Origin: a virus
DNA length: 22,400 nucleotides
Reading direction: 5' to 3' (one strand)
Virus record (IMG/VR): IMGVR_UViG_3300032053_004647
Span: 1-22,400 of that record
Shown: one piece after another, positions 6,607 through 15,194 of the stretch
Layout: each line of letters opens with the position of its first letter
Numbering within the stretch: position 1 is the first letter of the stretch
Notes under the pieces: model-generated
What the model was told of the DNA's origin: nothing
The model's input: only the letters and a program-made list of their open reading frames with translations
The model's database searches: none
Position numbers and translations under genes: made by a program

Positions 6607-9600
6607 ACTTCACACACTTGAACGCACACTCTAAAGCCTCAATGCTTTATGGATCTGCTGACATAAAAGATATGGTTACTAGAGCTAAAGAGCTAGGGCA
6701 AACAGCCTTGGCTCTTACTGACTATTCTAACCTATTCAACGCTATCCACTTTTACAAGGAAGCTACAAGTGCTGGTATTAAGCCAATTCTTGGAGTTGAT
6801 GTATTCTTTTGTGAAGACTCGGAGCAGTTAAAGATTCAACGTGTACGTCAAGTATTCCATATAGTTCTATTAGCTGAAACAGATGTTGGCTGGGCAAATA
6901 TTGCACGCATTGTTTCCGCCGCCCAAGACGAAGCTCACTATTTCTATAACCCCAGGGTAGACTTCAATCTTCTTGAAAAACATAAAGAAGGTGTGATATG
7001 TCTTAGTGGCAACAGTCTAGACGGTATAGTTTCCTATCATCTTTTTGACAAGACTGGCGACGATGGAGAAGTACGAGAAGAGGCTGCACTATTTAAAGCC
7101 GAGGGCTTAGTGCGTAGATTTTCTAAGATCTTTGATGCCAACCATTTCTATCTTGAAGTACAGGATACGGGTATCCCAGAGCAAAAGATTATCAACGGTC
7201 GTTTACGTACCATTGCTAAAAAGTATGGACTGTCTACTGTGGCGACCAACAACGTACATTATGTACTGCCGTCAGATGCAGAGGCTCATAAGACCTTATT
7301 GGCTATGAGCGACAATAAGTTTAACCGTTCTACCTATATTGATTTCAAGCAAGAAGAATACTATTTAAAAAGTAGAGAAGAGATGCTTGCGTGTAATATA
7401 GAGGAAGAAGAATTAAATACAGCACAAAAGATTGCCGACAGATGCAACGTAAAGATTGACATTAAGAAGCGTAGACTTCCCAAGTACGAGTTTCTTGAAG
7501 AGGGTCATACGTCTATGTCTTATCTTCGTTCGTTAGCTCATAGCGGGCTAGCTCGCCTGGGGCTCAATAAAGCTACGATTGCTAACGAAGAAACGTACGG
7601 TGCCAGACTAGAGCGTGAGCTTTCTGATATTGAGGACATGGGGTTTGCGGACTATTTCTTAATTGTTCACGACGTTGTTTCTTGGGTATTGAAAAACGAT
7701 ATCCTAATTGGTAAGGGGCGTGGAAGTGTTGGCGGTAGCTTGGTTAGTTACGCACTTGGCATTACTCAAATTGACCCATTGCAGTACGGTCTTATTTGGG
7801 AACGTTTCCTAAACAAGGGCCGAGGTGGGTTGCCTGACATTGACACAGACGTTCCTCGTTCGCAGCGTCAAAAAGTACTGACGTATGTACGTGAAAGATT
7901 CGGTGAAAAGAACGTTGCACAGCTTGTGACGTTGAGTGGTCTACAGGCCAAGGCTGTTCTAAAAGAAGTGTTTCGTGTTTATGAAATGCCATTTGATGAA
8001 GCCAATAAGATTACGGCACTGGTGCCAGCTAAGAACGACGAACACGTTCCTATTTCTTTACAAGAGGCAATTGACACCGTACCAGAACTAAAGACATATT
8101 ACAACAAGTATATGCCGTGGTTCAAGATTGCACTGGCACTTGAAGGATGTTACAAGAGTACTGGTATTCATGCTTCCGCTGTAGTTATTTCAGACGTTCC
8201 GTTTGAAGATAGTTCGTATCCACTTACTAGATCTAAGGATGGCAACTTCATATTCGGCTGGGATATGAATACTGTTGATACTCTTAGTCTATTGAAATTG
8301 GATATTTTGGGTTTGACCACTCTGGACGACATTCAGGTTACAACAGAACTTGTTAAAGAACGTAGAGGAATTGATGTTTCAAGAAAGACTATACCTCTAG
8401 ACGACCAAGTTACGTGGGGTATGCTTTCTCAAGGATTTACAATTGGTATTTTCCAAATTGAAAAACAGTTGGGTAGAACCTGGAGTAAGAACTTACAGCC
8501 CAATAATATCAATGAGTTGTCTGACTTAGTTAGCATTATTAGACCAGGGCCAATGGAATCTAATATGCATACGTCATATCGTGGTGTTAAAGTAAACGGT
8601 GAGCCAGCCGCGTATATTCATGCTGCCCTTGAACCCATCATGGGCAAGACGTACTCCGCTCTACTATATCAGGAACAAGTTATTGAAATTTGTAAGCAGT
8701 TGGCTGGCATGTCTTTGATTGACGCTGACCAAGTACGTAAGGCTATGGGTAAGAAAAAGCCAGAAGAAATGAAGAAGTGGCTTGAGGTATTCGTAAATGG
8801 ATGTACAGCTAACGGTATTGATATTCTAACCGCACAAGAAATTTGGGGTTACATTGAAAAGTTTGCTGGATACGGATTTAACAAGTCGCACGGTATTGGT
8901 TATGCACTACTGGCTTATGAAACAGCGTACTTAAAAGCAAATTATACAGTTGAGTTTTTATGTGCTAAGCTACGTCACTCCGAAACTCACCCAGATAAGT
9001 TCGAACAAATGTCCGCGTTAGTTTATGATGCTAAACTATTTGGCATAGAGATTGTTCCGCCGCGTGTATTCATGGGGAATAAGGACTTTGCTATTGTAGA
9101 CGACAAGCATATAGCGTTTGGACTTAGTGCCCTTAAGGGTGTAGGTAAAGCTGCCGTTACTGATATATCAAAGATAGTAAAAAACAATAAAACATTCGAT
9201 GATATTATCTTGGCTGTTGTTGGCGAGAAATCTAAAATCAGCAGTTCTGTTATGACGGCACTTATTCGTGGTGGTGCTTTTGACGATCAACAAGAAAATC
9301 GTGTTGAGGCGTACGCACGTTTTCAGCTAATTGAAAGCCTAACAGCTAATGAGATAGAGGTTATTAAAAAGCTTATACCTCACCAAGAAGGAACCAACGA
9401 TTGGGTACGTATCGTGCGAGGCATAGCGGACGAACAAAAGTCACTTGCTATAAAAGATAAGTATGGTATTAAGATCCCTAATGTTCGTCGTCGTGCAACC
9501 ATTAGAACTGCACTACTTGATTTTGACGGTAGGGAGTTGTTTGATACTAAGGCTCAACGTATCGCTTGGGAACAGTTTTATCTTGGAATATCATTGAGTG

Positions 9601-9908
9601 GTAGCGAAGCTGACATCTATACTGCTCGTGACAAGTGTGTTGATCTAGTAAAGAATAGTTCTCCTGACATGAGTTTTGAGATTGCTGTATGTATAGATTT
9701 GGTTCGTGAAATAATTACTAAGAAGGGAGATCCAATGGCCTTCGTAACTGCACGCGACAATACGTACCAAATGGATAATATAGTTGTATTCCCCAAGGTG
9801 TTTGAAAACTCTAAAAGACTGTTAGAAGAGGGAAACGTTATTAAAATTCGCGGCAAGGTAGACGACAGAGGTTCTTTGATTGCTAACATGATAGAAAGGT
9901 TAAAATGA
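6603..9908 (+). CDS. dnaE: DNA polymerase III alpha subunit (DnaE family)
   Basis: A C-family replicative DNA polymerase of 1101 residues, slightly shorter than bacterial DnaE (about 1160). It opens with a PHP domain (FTHLNAHS, then TDYSNLFNAIHFYKEA and GIKPILGVDVF). The palm has GRGS at 372-375 and PDIDTD with catalytic D412 and D414; the third aspartate is D567 in LKLDILGL. Further signatures are GIHASAVVIS, IIRPGPM, LLYQEQVIEI, MGKKKPEEM and GYGFNKSHG at 756-764. A helix-hairpin-helix region and an OB fold (about 1000-1095) close the protein. PHP metal ligands look degenerate: N7 for the usual His in HLHxH and Y in place of His in TDHGN, as in E. coli DnaE, so intrinsic proofreading is unlikely. 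I see no clear clamp-binding motif or tau-binding domain. It has ATGA overlaps at both ends. Confidence 0.96.
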   Translation: MNFTHLNAHSKASMLYGSADIKDMVTRAKELGQTALALTDYSNLFNAIHFYKEATSAGIKPILGVDVFFCEDSEQLKIQRVRQVFHIVLLAETDVGWANIARIVSAAQDEAHYFYNPRVDFNLLEKHKEGVICLSGNSLDGIVSYHLFDKTGDDGEVREEAALFKAEGLVRRFSKIFDANHFYLEVQDTGIPEQKIINGRLRTIAKKYGLSTVATNNVHYVLPSDAEAHKTLLAMSDNKFNRSTYIDFKQEEYYLKSREEMLACNIEEEELNTAQKIADRCNVKIDIKKRRLPKYEFLEEGHTSMSYLRSLAHSGLARLGLNKATIANEETYGARLERELSDIEDMGFADYFLIVHDVVSWVLKNDILIGKGRGSVGGSLVSYALGITQIDPLQYGLIWERFLNKGRGGLPDIDTDVPRSQRQKVLTYVRERFGEKNVAQLVTLSGLQAKAVLKEVFRVYEMPFDEANKITALVPAKNDEHVPISLQEAIDTVPELKTYYNKYMPWFKIALALEGCYKSTGIHASAVVISDVPFEDSSYPLTRSKDGNFIFGWDMNTVDTLSLLKLDILGLTTLDDIQVTTELVKERRGIDVSRKTIPLDDQVTWGMLSQGFTIGIFQIEKQLGRTWSKNLQPNNINELSDLVSIIRPGPMESNMHTSYRGVKVNGEPAAYIHAALEPIMGKTYSALLYQEQVIEICKQLAGMSLIDADQVRKAMGKKKPEEMKKWLEVFVNGCTANGIDILTAQEIWGYIEKFAGYGFNKSHGIGYALLAYETAYLKANYTVEFLCAKLRHSETHPDKFEQMSALVYDAKLFGIEIVPPRVFMGNKDFAIVDDKHIAFGLSALKGVGKAAVTDISKIVKNNKTFDDIILAVVGEKSKISSSVMTALIRGGAFDDQQENRVEAYARFQLIESLTANEIEVIKKLIPHQEGTNDWVRIVRGIADEQKSLAIKDKYGIKIPNVRRRATIRTALLDFDGRELFDTKAQRIAWEQFYLGISLSGSEADIYTARDKCVDLVKNSSPDMSFEIAVCIDLVREIITKKGDPMAFVTARDNTYQMDNIVVFPKVFENSKRLLEEGNVIKIRGKVDDRGSLIANMIERLK

Positions 9909-10120
9909 TAAAATACGAATATGATATTGTGACTCTAAACTTAACTGACGAACAAAAACAAGTAATACAGATTGGTCTAGGTAACATTGACCAGTTGAAT
10001 GTTATGATTAAAGATGTGATTAACGCAAAAGCCAATGAAGGGTGGGAGCCGTTATATCCATTTTCCGTTCCGCAAGTTTGGTTTCGTAGAATTAAAGCAA
10101 ATACTCGCTCTAAAAAATGA
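9905..10120 (+). CDS. Small DUF4177-like protein
   Basis: A 71-residue protein resembling the DUF4177 family by its pattern: an opening YEYDIVTLNL strand, a middle helix with LNVMIKDVINAKANEGWEP (the family's N-x(n)-EGWE turn), and a closing aromatic strand VWFRRIK. The family is common in phages and bacteria and has no established function. It starts in an ATGA overlap with the polymerase gene and is followed by the only clear noncoding gap in the window, so it is the last gene of the replication block. The assignment rests on the EGWE-type motif and strand pattern and is moderate. Confidence 0.7.
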   Translation: MIKYEYDIVTLNLTDEQKQVIQIGLGNIDQLNVMIKDVINAKANEGWEPLYPFSVPQVWFRRIKANTRSKK

Positions 10121-10125
10121 AAAAT

Positions 10126-10167
10126 ATCATTACACTGATGTCACTCTAGGTCATCATTACTATGATG
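10126..10167 (+). repeat. Two near-identical 15-bp direct repeats before the sigma gene
   Basis: ATCATTACACTGATG at 10126-10140 and ATCATTACTATGATG at 10153-10167 match at 13 of 15 positions, with starts 27 bp apart. Each copy has partial dyad symmetry (ATCA...TGAT). They flank TCACTCTAGG and lie in the only intergenic gap that is not an overlap. A pair of spaced dyad-symmetric sites is a plausible operator or activator site for the sigma gene; this is inference. A ten-codon frame (10117-10149) also runs through the first copy. Confidence 0.5.
10152..10167 (+). promoter_or_regulatory. Hairpin covering the tandem start codons of the sigma gene
   Basis: CATCAT at 10152-10157 pairs with ATGATG at 10162-10167 across a TACT loop, and two G-U pairs (10151/10168 and 10150/10169) can extend it in RNA. 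Both possible start codons, ATG 10162 and ATG 10165, sit in the 3' arm. The nearest ribosome-binding candidate, TAGG ending at 10150, lies just 5' of the stem. A structure here could limit initiation of the sigma factor. The stem is short and mostly A-U, so it is weak alone. Confidence 0.4.
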
Positions 10168-10836
10168 GTAGATATATCAGATGAAGACGTTGTAGTAATA
10201 CTTAACGAGTATAATTATATCGTAAAGAGACTAGCTCGTTCAGCTTGTTATTCTTCTGCATCAATTGATTTTTCAGATTTGTGTCAGGTTGGCGAGATCG
10301 CTGTCTTACAGGCTATTAAATCTTATGACCCAACGTGTGGCACAACCATTAAGTCATTTGTTTCTAAGGTAGTTCGAAACGAGATTTACTACGAGGCTGC
10401 AAGATTTCTAGGAGTGTTTACTGTTGATTTTAGAGTTACAAAGTTAGCAGCTAAAGCTCATAAGCTACACGTTAACGGACTCTCTGATTTAGAGATATCA
10501 AAAATTCTTAGTGACAGTACAAATCCAGGTAGGGTGTTTGATATTAATCACGTACGAGATTTAAGAATAGCTTATGGTAGATCTAGTCAGGTTAGTATAG
10601 AGCATGATACCAGCACTACCGAAGATTCTGGAATAGAAGAACACACGATCAAAGATCTTTTATCTAATATACCTAATAATAATACTGAAAAATATATCTT
10701 GAAAGAAAGAATATTAGGTAGTGTATCCGTGAAAGACGTTTCGTTAGCTTTAAACACAACGCAAAAACACGTATATGAAATAGAAAATCTTTTAAAGGAA
10801 CGCATTAAAAAGGCAATTGAGGACATAACCGGATGA
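10162..10836 (+). CDS. Sigma-70-like RNA polymerase sigma factor
   Basis: A 224-residue sigma factor that would direct host RNA polymerase to phage promoters. Region 2 spans about 12-82: YIVKRLARSACY, then DLCQVGEIAVLQAIKSYDP and GTTIKSFVSKVVRNEIYYEA, which matches the sigma-70 region 2 pattern. A region-3-like helical part follows (about 90-145, with LSDLEISKILSD and ending in VSIEHD). Region 4 covers about 170-220, with a helix-turn-helix at SVKDVSLALNTTQKHVYEIENLL. There is no region 1.1, as is usual for phage and alternative sigmas. Two in-frame ATGs (10162 and 10165) are adjacent. It ends in ATGA with the first glycosyltransferase gene, so it is translated with the glycosylation block. 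Middle or late phage promoters are the expected targets, but which ones cannot be read here. Confidence 0.88.
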   Translation: MMVDISDEDVVVILNEYNYIVKRLARSACYSSASIDFSDLCQVGEIAVLQAIKSYDPTCGTTIKSFVSKVVRNEIYYEAARFLGVFTVDFRVTKLAAKAHKLHVNGLSDLEISKILSDSTNPGRVFDINHVRDLRIAYGRSSQVSIEHDTSTTEDSGIEEHTIKDLLSNIPNNNTEKYILKERILGSVSVKDVSLALNTTQKHVYEIENLLKERIKKAIEDITG

Positions 10837-12632
10837 CTAAAAAAAGAATTTTGTTTATTGGTGAGGCCAGTTTTTTAAACACTGGCTTTTCTACTTACTA
10901 TAGAGAACTATTGCCCCGATTGGCGGCAACTGGCAAGTACGAGATTGCCGAACTTGGATCGTACGCTCGCCAAGACGATCCGCGAGCTAGTGAATTCATT
11001 AATGATCGCTGGAAATTCTACGGTGTTCTTCCAACCACACAAGAAGAAGCTAACGCCTTTAATCAGCCGTGCCCACATCCCCGTGGTCGCGGCCAAAACA
11101 CCAACCAGTTTGGCGAACTTAAGTTTACCTATGTACTTAATGATTTCAAGCCAGACATTGTTATTGACATACGTGACTGGTGGATGTTAGAGTTCCAAGA
11201 ACGTAATGTCTTTAGACAGTGGTATAAGTGGGTTGTTATGCCTACTGTTGACGCTGAACCTCAAGCGGAAGAATGGATTCAGACATACGAAAACGCTGAG
11301 ATGGTTTTAGCTTATTCTGATTATGGCGTACAAACATTACGTCGTCAAAGTCAGATGGGTGTCAATGGTCGCCGCAAGATTCGTGTCTTTCCTAAAGCTA
11401 TGCGTCCAGGTGTTGACCTTGAAGTTTTCAAGCCAATGGACAGAGAAGAGGTTAGAAAGAACTGGAATCTTGGTAGTTATCCTATTATTGGTACGGTTAT
11501 GCGTAATCAAAGTAGAAAGCTATATCCAGACCTTATTGACGGCTTTGCACACATGAAGAATAAGTACAAGGGGAATGCACTTGTTGACAAGGCAGTTCTT
11601 TTAATTCACTCTGCTTGGCCAGATAATGTTTACTCATATGACTATCCTCGTCATATCATGAGACTTGAATCATATCCATGGATGGAATACTACAGTAAAG
11701 ATATTCGTGGCAGTATTTTACAGTCTATGTATTGCACGGCTTGCAAACAACCGTCCGTTACATTTGCTATGAATCTATATGGCAAACCTATTATCGATGG
11801 TCGCATTAAATTACCGTGTCCTCACTGTGGAAAAGTAGAAGCTTCTACGCCGAACACTAGTACTGGATTTAGTCGTGAAGAACTTTCTAATCTATATAAT
11901 CTCTTTGATCTATATGTTCAGTGTTCAATTTGCGAAGGTGACGGTATGCCCATTCAAGAAGCTAAGGCTTGTGGAGTACCTACGTTAGCAACCGATTATA
12001 CAGCTATGCGTGAGAAGGGACGTTTCCCTAACTACGACCACTTTAAGGAACTAGGATATACGGAAGAAAACTATACATGCCATAAAGGTGGAGACGTTAT
12101 TAATGTTGGGCGTTATTTCCACGAACCCGAAACTAGCTGCAAGAGAGCACACCCTGATATTGAAGACTTGGCTGACAAGATGTTCAGTATGATTAGTAAT
12201 CCAGAAAATCTTGATAAACTTAGTAAAGAAGCTCATGAGTGTGCTATTACTAATTATGACTGGAACGTTATGTGGAAACAATGGGAATATGTTCTTGATA
12301 ATATTAAGCCATTAAATCGTCTTGAAACGTGGGATAGTCCAATAAACACTATCGAAGAAATCAAGTCTATACCTACTCCCGCTGGTCTATCTGATGAGCA
12401 ATATATTGAGTGGCTATATCTTAATGTTTTAAAGTACCCAACGGTTGATCCCGGTGGTGCAAAAATGTGGGTAGATAATTTAAGACAAGGTGTTACCCGT
12501 GAACAAATCATGCAACAGTTTGTTTCTATTGGTAACCAACAATCAGATGTAAGTAAAATGCGTGATAGTATACGTAGACAATTTGCTGGTATCAATGTGA
12601 CTGGCAACCAAGGCAAGCAGGAGTTCGTATAA
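10833..12632 (+). CDS. GT4-type glycosyltransferase with inserted zinc ribbon and DUF4214-like tail
   Basis: A 599-residue retaining glycosyltransferase of GT-B fold. The N-terminal Rossmann domain begins ILFIGEASFLNTGFSTYYREL; the acceptor/donor halves join near 210 at IIGTVMRNQSRKLYPDLIDGF. The donor-site motif is CEGDGMPIQEAKACGVPTLATDYTA with the E368-x7-E376 pair. Two features are unusual. First, an insertion carries C301-x2-C304 and C329-x2-C332, a probable zinc ribbon placed between the second-domain strands. Second, after the catalytic part ends (about 490), residues 517-570 look like a DUF4214 domain (EQYIEWLYLNVLKYPTVDPGG...W...LRQGVTREQI). DUF4214 domains occur in secreted and surface proteins and may bind glycans or protein partners. 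The start is in an ATGA overlap with the sigma gene. Donor and acceptor are unknown. Confidence 0.85.
   Translation: MTKKRILFIGEASFLNTGFSTYYRELLPRLAATGKYEIAELGSYARQDDPRASEFINDRWKFYGVLPTTQEEANAFNQPCPHPRGRGQNTNQFGELKFTYVLNDFKPDIVIDIRDWWMLEFQERNVFRQWYKWVVMPTVDAEPQAEEWIQTYENAEMVLAYSDYGVQTLRRQSQMGVNGRRKIRVFPKAMRPGVDLEVFKPMDREEVRKNWNLGSYPIIGTVMRNQSRKLYPDLIDGFAHMKNKYKGNALVDKAVLLIHSAWPDNVYSYDYPRHIMRLESYPWMEYYSKDIRGSILQSMYCTACKQPSVTFAMNLYGKPIIDGRIKLPCPHCGKVEASTPNTSTGFSREELSNLYNLFDLYVQCSICEGDGMPIQEAKACGVPTLATDYTAMREKGRFPNYDHFKELGYTEENYTCHKGGDVINVGRYFHEPETSCKRAHPDIEDLADKMFSMISNPENLDKLSKEAHECAITNYDWNVMWKQWEYVLDNIKPLNRLETWDSPINTIEEIKSIPTPAGLSDEQYIEWLYLNVLKYPTVDPGGAKMWVDNLRQGVTREQIMQQFVSIGNQQSDVSKMRDSIRRQFAGINVTGNQGKQEFV
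12619..12623 (+). promoter_or_regulatory. Strong Shine-Dalgarno (AGGAG) for the next glycosyltransferase gene
   Basis: AGGAG lies 8 nt before ATG 12632, one of the clearest ribosome-binding sites in a window where most starts have none and seem to depend on coupling. It supports the TAATG start at 12632. Confidence 0.6.
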
Positions 12633-13879
12633 TGAAATTATTATTTACTGGTCCACTATTGGACTTTTCTGGATTTGCTACAGCTTCACGTGGTCTGCTT
12701 AGAGCACTTGCAGAAAGTAAACAACTTGAAGTTACCGCTCGTCCATTACGTTATGACCAATTAGATAATGGTCAGGTTTTTGATATCCCAGATTGGATGA
12801 AGCCATTATTATTAAACGATTTACAAAACGTTGATATTGCTTTACAGATGACAACTTCAAACATTGAAGCTGTTCCTGTCCCAGGTATAGTTAATGGTCT
12901 TTATACGTTTTTTGAAACCGATAAACTACAACCTCTTTGGGCACAGAAGGCAAATGAATTTGATTTCCTTATAGTGCCGTCGCGATTTAATGGTGAAACG
13001 TTACTACGTTCTGGTGTTAATAAACCAATTTTGATTGCTGCTCCACCGTGCGATGTAGATGTATACAAGAAAAATTACGTTCCGTTTGAAATTATGAACG
13101 TTGGTAATCGCACCGTATTTTATAACATTTGTCAACTAAGTACTAAGAAGGGAATAGACGTATTGCTTCGTGCTTACTACGCGGCGTTTGCAGCTACTCC
13201 AAACGATGTGCTGTTGGTATTAAAAACATATGTAAATATGGGCGGTAGACAAAACGATGTTGAAATTGTAAAGCAGTATATACAGGGGGTAAAGCAACGT
13301 TGTCGTATTCCGACGAATGAATTACCTCCTGTGTTACCGTTAGTATATACAATGTCAGACGAACAGATTCATGGCTTGCACGCTCGCGGCGATGCGTACG
13401 TATGTTCTAGTAGAGCAGAGGGTTGGGGTATTCCCGTATTTGACGCTCTCTCACACGGCAAGACAGTTATTAGTAATCAAGGTGGTGGATTAGCTGACTT
13501 CGTTTCTAATGAAAATTCACTTATCTATGGTGGAACACCTTCTTTGTTCTATGATATGCCACACGGTGATCCAGGCTTATTTACTGGACTTGAACAATGT
13601 TTTGAACCATCCCCGGCAGAATTAGCTCTTAACATGAGTCGCTTCCACCTATTGAACAAGGGTGCAAAAGAAGGCACGTTAAACGAAGCTAATAAAAAGG
13701 AATGGGAGTCTGTTTTAATTCGTCGTAAAAACGCAAAGGGTATTGGTGAACGTATGGACTATCGTGTGGTTAGTAGCAAGATAGTTGAACAGTTGCTAAT
13801 GGCTCATAAGTCTTGGAAAGAAACTGGCACTGTTCGTTATCAAGAAACAGTTAAGGAAAGCTTGGAGCAGACACTATGA
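12632..13879 (+). CDS. GT4-type glycosyltransferase
   Basis: A 415-residue GT-B glycosyltransferase. The N-terminal domain opens LLFTGPLLDFSGFATASRGLL and includes FFETDKLQPLWAQKANEFDFLIVPSRFN, typical of the acceptor half. The second domain starts near 161 with TVFYNICQLSTKKGIDVLLRAY. The donor motif reads RAEGWGIPVFDALSHGKTVIS: E263 is present but the second residue of the E-x7-E pair is D271. The segment ISNQGGGLADFV follows. The start codon shares its A with the previous stop (TAATG) and has a good AGGAG upstream. It ends by ATGA with the next gene. The N-terminal GF turn resembles that of the preceding glycosyltransferase, so the two may be distant paralogues. Sugar and acceptor cannot be read from the sequence. 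Confidence 0.87.
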   Translation: MKLLFTGPLLDFSGFATASRGLLRALAESKQLEVTARPLRYDQLDNGQVFDIPDWMKPLLLNDLQNVDIALQMTTSNIEAVPVPGIVNGLYTFFETDKLQPLWAQKANEFDFLIVPSRFNGETLLRSGVNKPILIAAPPCDVDVYKKNYVPFEIMNVGNRTVFYNICQLSTKKGIDVLLRAYYAAFAATPNDVLLVLKTYVNMGGRQNDVEIVKQYIQGVKQRCRIPTNELPPVLPLVYTMSDEQIHGLHARGDAYVCSSRAEGWGIPVFDALSHGKTVISNQGGGLADFVSNENSLIYGGTPSLFYDMPHGDPGLFTGLEQCFEPSPAELALNMSRFHLLNKGAKEGTLNEANKKEWESVLIRRKNAKGIGERMDYRVVSSKIVEQLLMAHKSWKETGTVRYQETVKESLEQTL

Positions 13880-14883
13880 ATCAACAAATGTATTACGTGC
13901 CCCAGATGGCATCAATTGCCGAACGAGTAAATCGTCCGGTTAGATTAGTCCAGTGTATACAGATGCACAATGAAGAAGCATTTGCACCACTTGTATTAGC
14001 TTCTATTTATGATGAGGTAGATCGAATCATTGTTATCGAGGGTGCTGTAGCCAATCGTCCAAACGCAACTCCTACTGGTCACTCAACGGATAACACGTTG
14101 CAAATTGTAAAAGACTTCCAGGCTAACCACGATCCAAAACACAAGATTGTAGTCATTTCTATTTCTAAGCCATGGAAGAATTTGGAAGAAATGAAACAGA
14201 CGTTTCTTGATCTTTCTACTCCAGGTGATTGGATTATAATTAATGACGCAGATGAATTTTACCGTCCAGAAGATATTCGTCGCCTACGTAAGGCTATTGA
14301 ATTAGAACCGCACGCTCAAGAGTTTGTTCCTAATTTCTTACATTTCTATGGAGATATGTTTCATGTTGCGGTTCCTGGTCCTGAATGGCAACCTCAACAC
14401 CAAAGAGTTTTTAAGTATGTTCGTGGCATGAAATACAATAGTCATCCTGTTGTAACAGATCCGGTTGGGCATTGTACATACTTCTCTCCCCACTATCAGC
14501 ATCGTCGTTTTATGATGAATGATTTCTTTATCTACCACTATGGTTACGCTCGTTCCAATATGGATCAGATAATGAAAGACAAGCAAACGTATTACGAAAA
14601 GGAACTAGCGGCTCATGGAGCAGCTAATAAGAAGTTTGATCAAAAGGTAAAGGACTGGAATGAGAACACAGAACCAGTTCTTGATTTTGATGGCAAGCAT
14701 CCTGATATTATTAACCCGCCGAGTTTCGTTGGCGTATTGAAAGGTGCTAATGTTGGTAATTGGCGTAATGACAAGTTTTATTCTAACGTACTAGCCAATA
14801 ATCCTTATGGAAACATTTGGTTATGTATGACTAAGCAATCAAGTCCATACATGCAATTTTACCACAATGGCATTACGGTATGA
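13876..14883 (+). CDS. Probable GT-A (GT2-like) glycosyltransferase
   Basis: A 335-residue protein with a GT-A nucleotide-sugar-binding fold. VRLVQCIQMHNEEAFAPLVLASI at 22-44 is the first strand-helix with the HNE seen in GT2-like enzymes. DRIIVIEGA at 49-57 is followed by HSTDNTLQIV, and a DxD metal site occurs as NDADEFY with D124 and D126. The later part, with FVPNFLHFYGDMFH, QHQRVFKYVRGMKY and IYHYGYARS, is typical of a family of phage and bacterial proteins that add or edit sugars but is not otherwise assigned. No membrane segment is present, so it acts in the cytoplasm. It starts and ends in ATGA overlaps. I am confident of the fold and less so of the activity. Confidence 0.75.
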   Translation: MNQQMYYVPQMASIAERVNRPVRLVQCIQMHNEEAFAPLVLASIYDEVDRIIVIEGAVANRPNATPTGHSTDNTLQIVKDFQANHDPKHKIVVISISKPWKNLEEMKQTFLDLSTPGDWIIINDADEFYRPEDIRRLRKAIELEPHAQEFVPNFLHFYGDMFHVAVPGPEWQPQHQRVFKYVRGMKYNSHPVVTDPVGHCTYFSPHYQHRRFMMNDFFIYHYGYARSNMDQIMKDKQTYYEKELAAHGAANKKFDQKVKDWNENTEPVLDFDGKHPDIINPPSFVGVLKGANVGNWRNDKFYSNVLANNPYGNIWLCMTKQSSPYMQFYHNGITV

Positions 14884-15194
14884 AAGTTAGCGATAGAGTT
14901 ACAGTAAAAGCGAAGACTCAAAACGGTAAGAACTTATTGGGGGCTCGTGGTAATACTGGCACTATTATTAAGCGTGAAGAATCTGTTCAGTGTTTTTTTG
15001 GAGCACCAGGAATTCTAATAAAATTTGATAGAGAGCCAAAGAGACCCCTAAAGGTTCTTGAAGATACTTTAGCTTCTTGGATTAAACAGTTCCCAACAAC
15101 AGATGTCGATGAGTGTCGAGATTTTTTATATGATGAAGAGAACGACATGTGGATACAGATCCCATCAAAAGATTTTGAGATTACCGTAACATGA
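14880..15194 (+). CDS. Small beta-rich protein of unknown function, SH3/KOW-like start
   Basis: A 104-residue protein that I do not recognise. The first 50 residues (VSDRVTVKA, then GARGNTGTIIKRE, then GILIKFDRE) alternate strands and glycine turns like small SH3/KOW-type barrels. The rest is acidic with DVDECRDFLYDEENDMW. It is inserted between two glycosyltransferase genes with ATGA overlaps on both sides, so it is expressed with them. No catalytic motif is visible. Confidence 0.65.
   Translation: MKVSDRVTVKAKTQNGKNLLGARGNTGTIIKREESVQCFFGAPGILIKFDREPKRPLKVLEDTLASWIKQFPTTDVDECRDFLYDEENDMWIQIPSKDFEITVT

Noticed and set aside
291-9908. Inteins or group I introns in recA, helicase or dnaE
   Set aside because: The usual insertion sites (Walker A, L2, polymerase active site) read through with normal spacing.
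10117-10149. Ten-codon frame before the sigma gene that might be a leader peptide
   Set aside because: It has no run of regulatory codons or strong ribosome-binding site, and short frames like this arise easily by chance; kept only as a note under the repeats.
10945-11190. Open frame of 81 codons inside the first glycosyltransferase
   Set aside because: It is an out-of-frame shadow of a gene with clear GT4 motifs.
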